Assembly: GCA_009783465.1 (NCBI GenBank)
Contig: WRDM01000025.1
Span: 1-39,008 of the forward strand
Length of the DNA stretch: 39,008 nt
Direction: 5' to 3'
DNA from: Phycisphaerae bacterium
Lineage (GTDB): Bacteria; Planctomycetota; Phycisphaerae; SM23-33
The notes under the pieces were generated by a model, which saw nothing but the letters and a program-made list of their open reading frames with translations, was not told the DNA's origin and ran no database searches. The position numbers and the translations under genes are program-made. Below, one piece after another: positions 39,003-39,008 of this stretch. Within the stretch, counting starts at the first letter, position 1. Each line of letters starts with the position of its first letter.

Positions 39003-39008
39003 ATGAAG
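39003..39008 (+). CDS. Start of a further gene, cut by the window end
   Basis: ATG AAG preceded by GGGAGAGG at 38992-38999, a good ribosome site. Only two codons are visible, so the product is unknown. Confidence 0.45.

Overview
The window looks like a chromosomal segment of a GC-rich Planctomycetes-type bacterium (Phycisphaerae-like is my guess; no rRNA is present to place it). The reasons are an isolated pseudopilin of the planctomycete cleavage/methylation type, an orphan secretin, a GYF_2 membrane protein, a DUF6785/6784-like membrane protein, a SEC-C mini-protein, HEAT-repeat and acidic-tailed exported proteins, and loosely packed genes with structured gaps. There is no phage, integrase, transposase, CRISPR array or plasmid function.

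Layout. 189-3928: an Fe-S assembly run iscA-hscB-hscA-fdx (the scaffold IscU and the desulfurase are not in the window). 4024-5067: a tRNA-Val with its own promoter, followed 7 nt later by manA. 5087-8938 (minus): a GH10-fold protein lacking both catalytic glutamates and a two-domain ADP-ribosylglycohydrolase with a degenerate first half. 9190-12263: a lipoprotein HtrA-like PDZ protease followed by a secreted protease-dead relative. 12554-16233: a GYF_2 membrane protein and a large secretin. 16561-17898: thiC, convergent with a minus-strand SEC-C/membrane glycosyltransferase pair (18021-20059). 20238-23288: pseudopilin, a 330-bp nested inverted repeat, a lipoprotein and a conserved unknown protein. 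23582-26383 (minus): a 697-aa membrane protein and an AbrB/Doc toxin-antitoxin locus whose toxin has a stop codon just before the Fic motif. 26485-31186 (minus): priA, a NIF3-family gene and nfo. 31798-37868: HEAT protein, PilZ protein, thioredoxin, thiol peroxidase, ferritin-like protein and an exported protein with a poly-Asp/Glu tail. 38058-38882: thiG. A further gene starts at 39003.

The most unusual content lies between the genes. At least a dozen gaps carry composite inverted repeats. In many, each arm is a short run of degenerate 7- or 8-base tandem units, and the arms enclose a partly conserved core. Because 7 and 8 are not multiples of 3, units carrying a stop codon place stops in all three frames, on the plus strand in the left arm and on the minus strand in the right arm. 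In several cases the arm itself supplies the last codons and stop of the neighbouring gene (hscB, thiC, the glycosyltransferase, the thioredoxin). Another palindromic family has gone in frame into the NIF3 gene, adding about 46 codons. I consider this set of elements the best candidate for something undescribed here; their mobility and function are inference.
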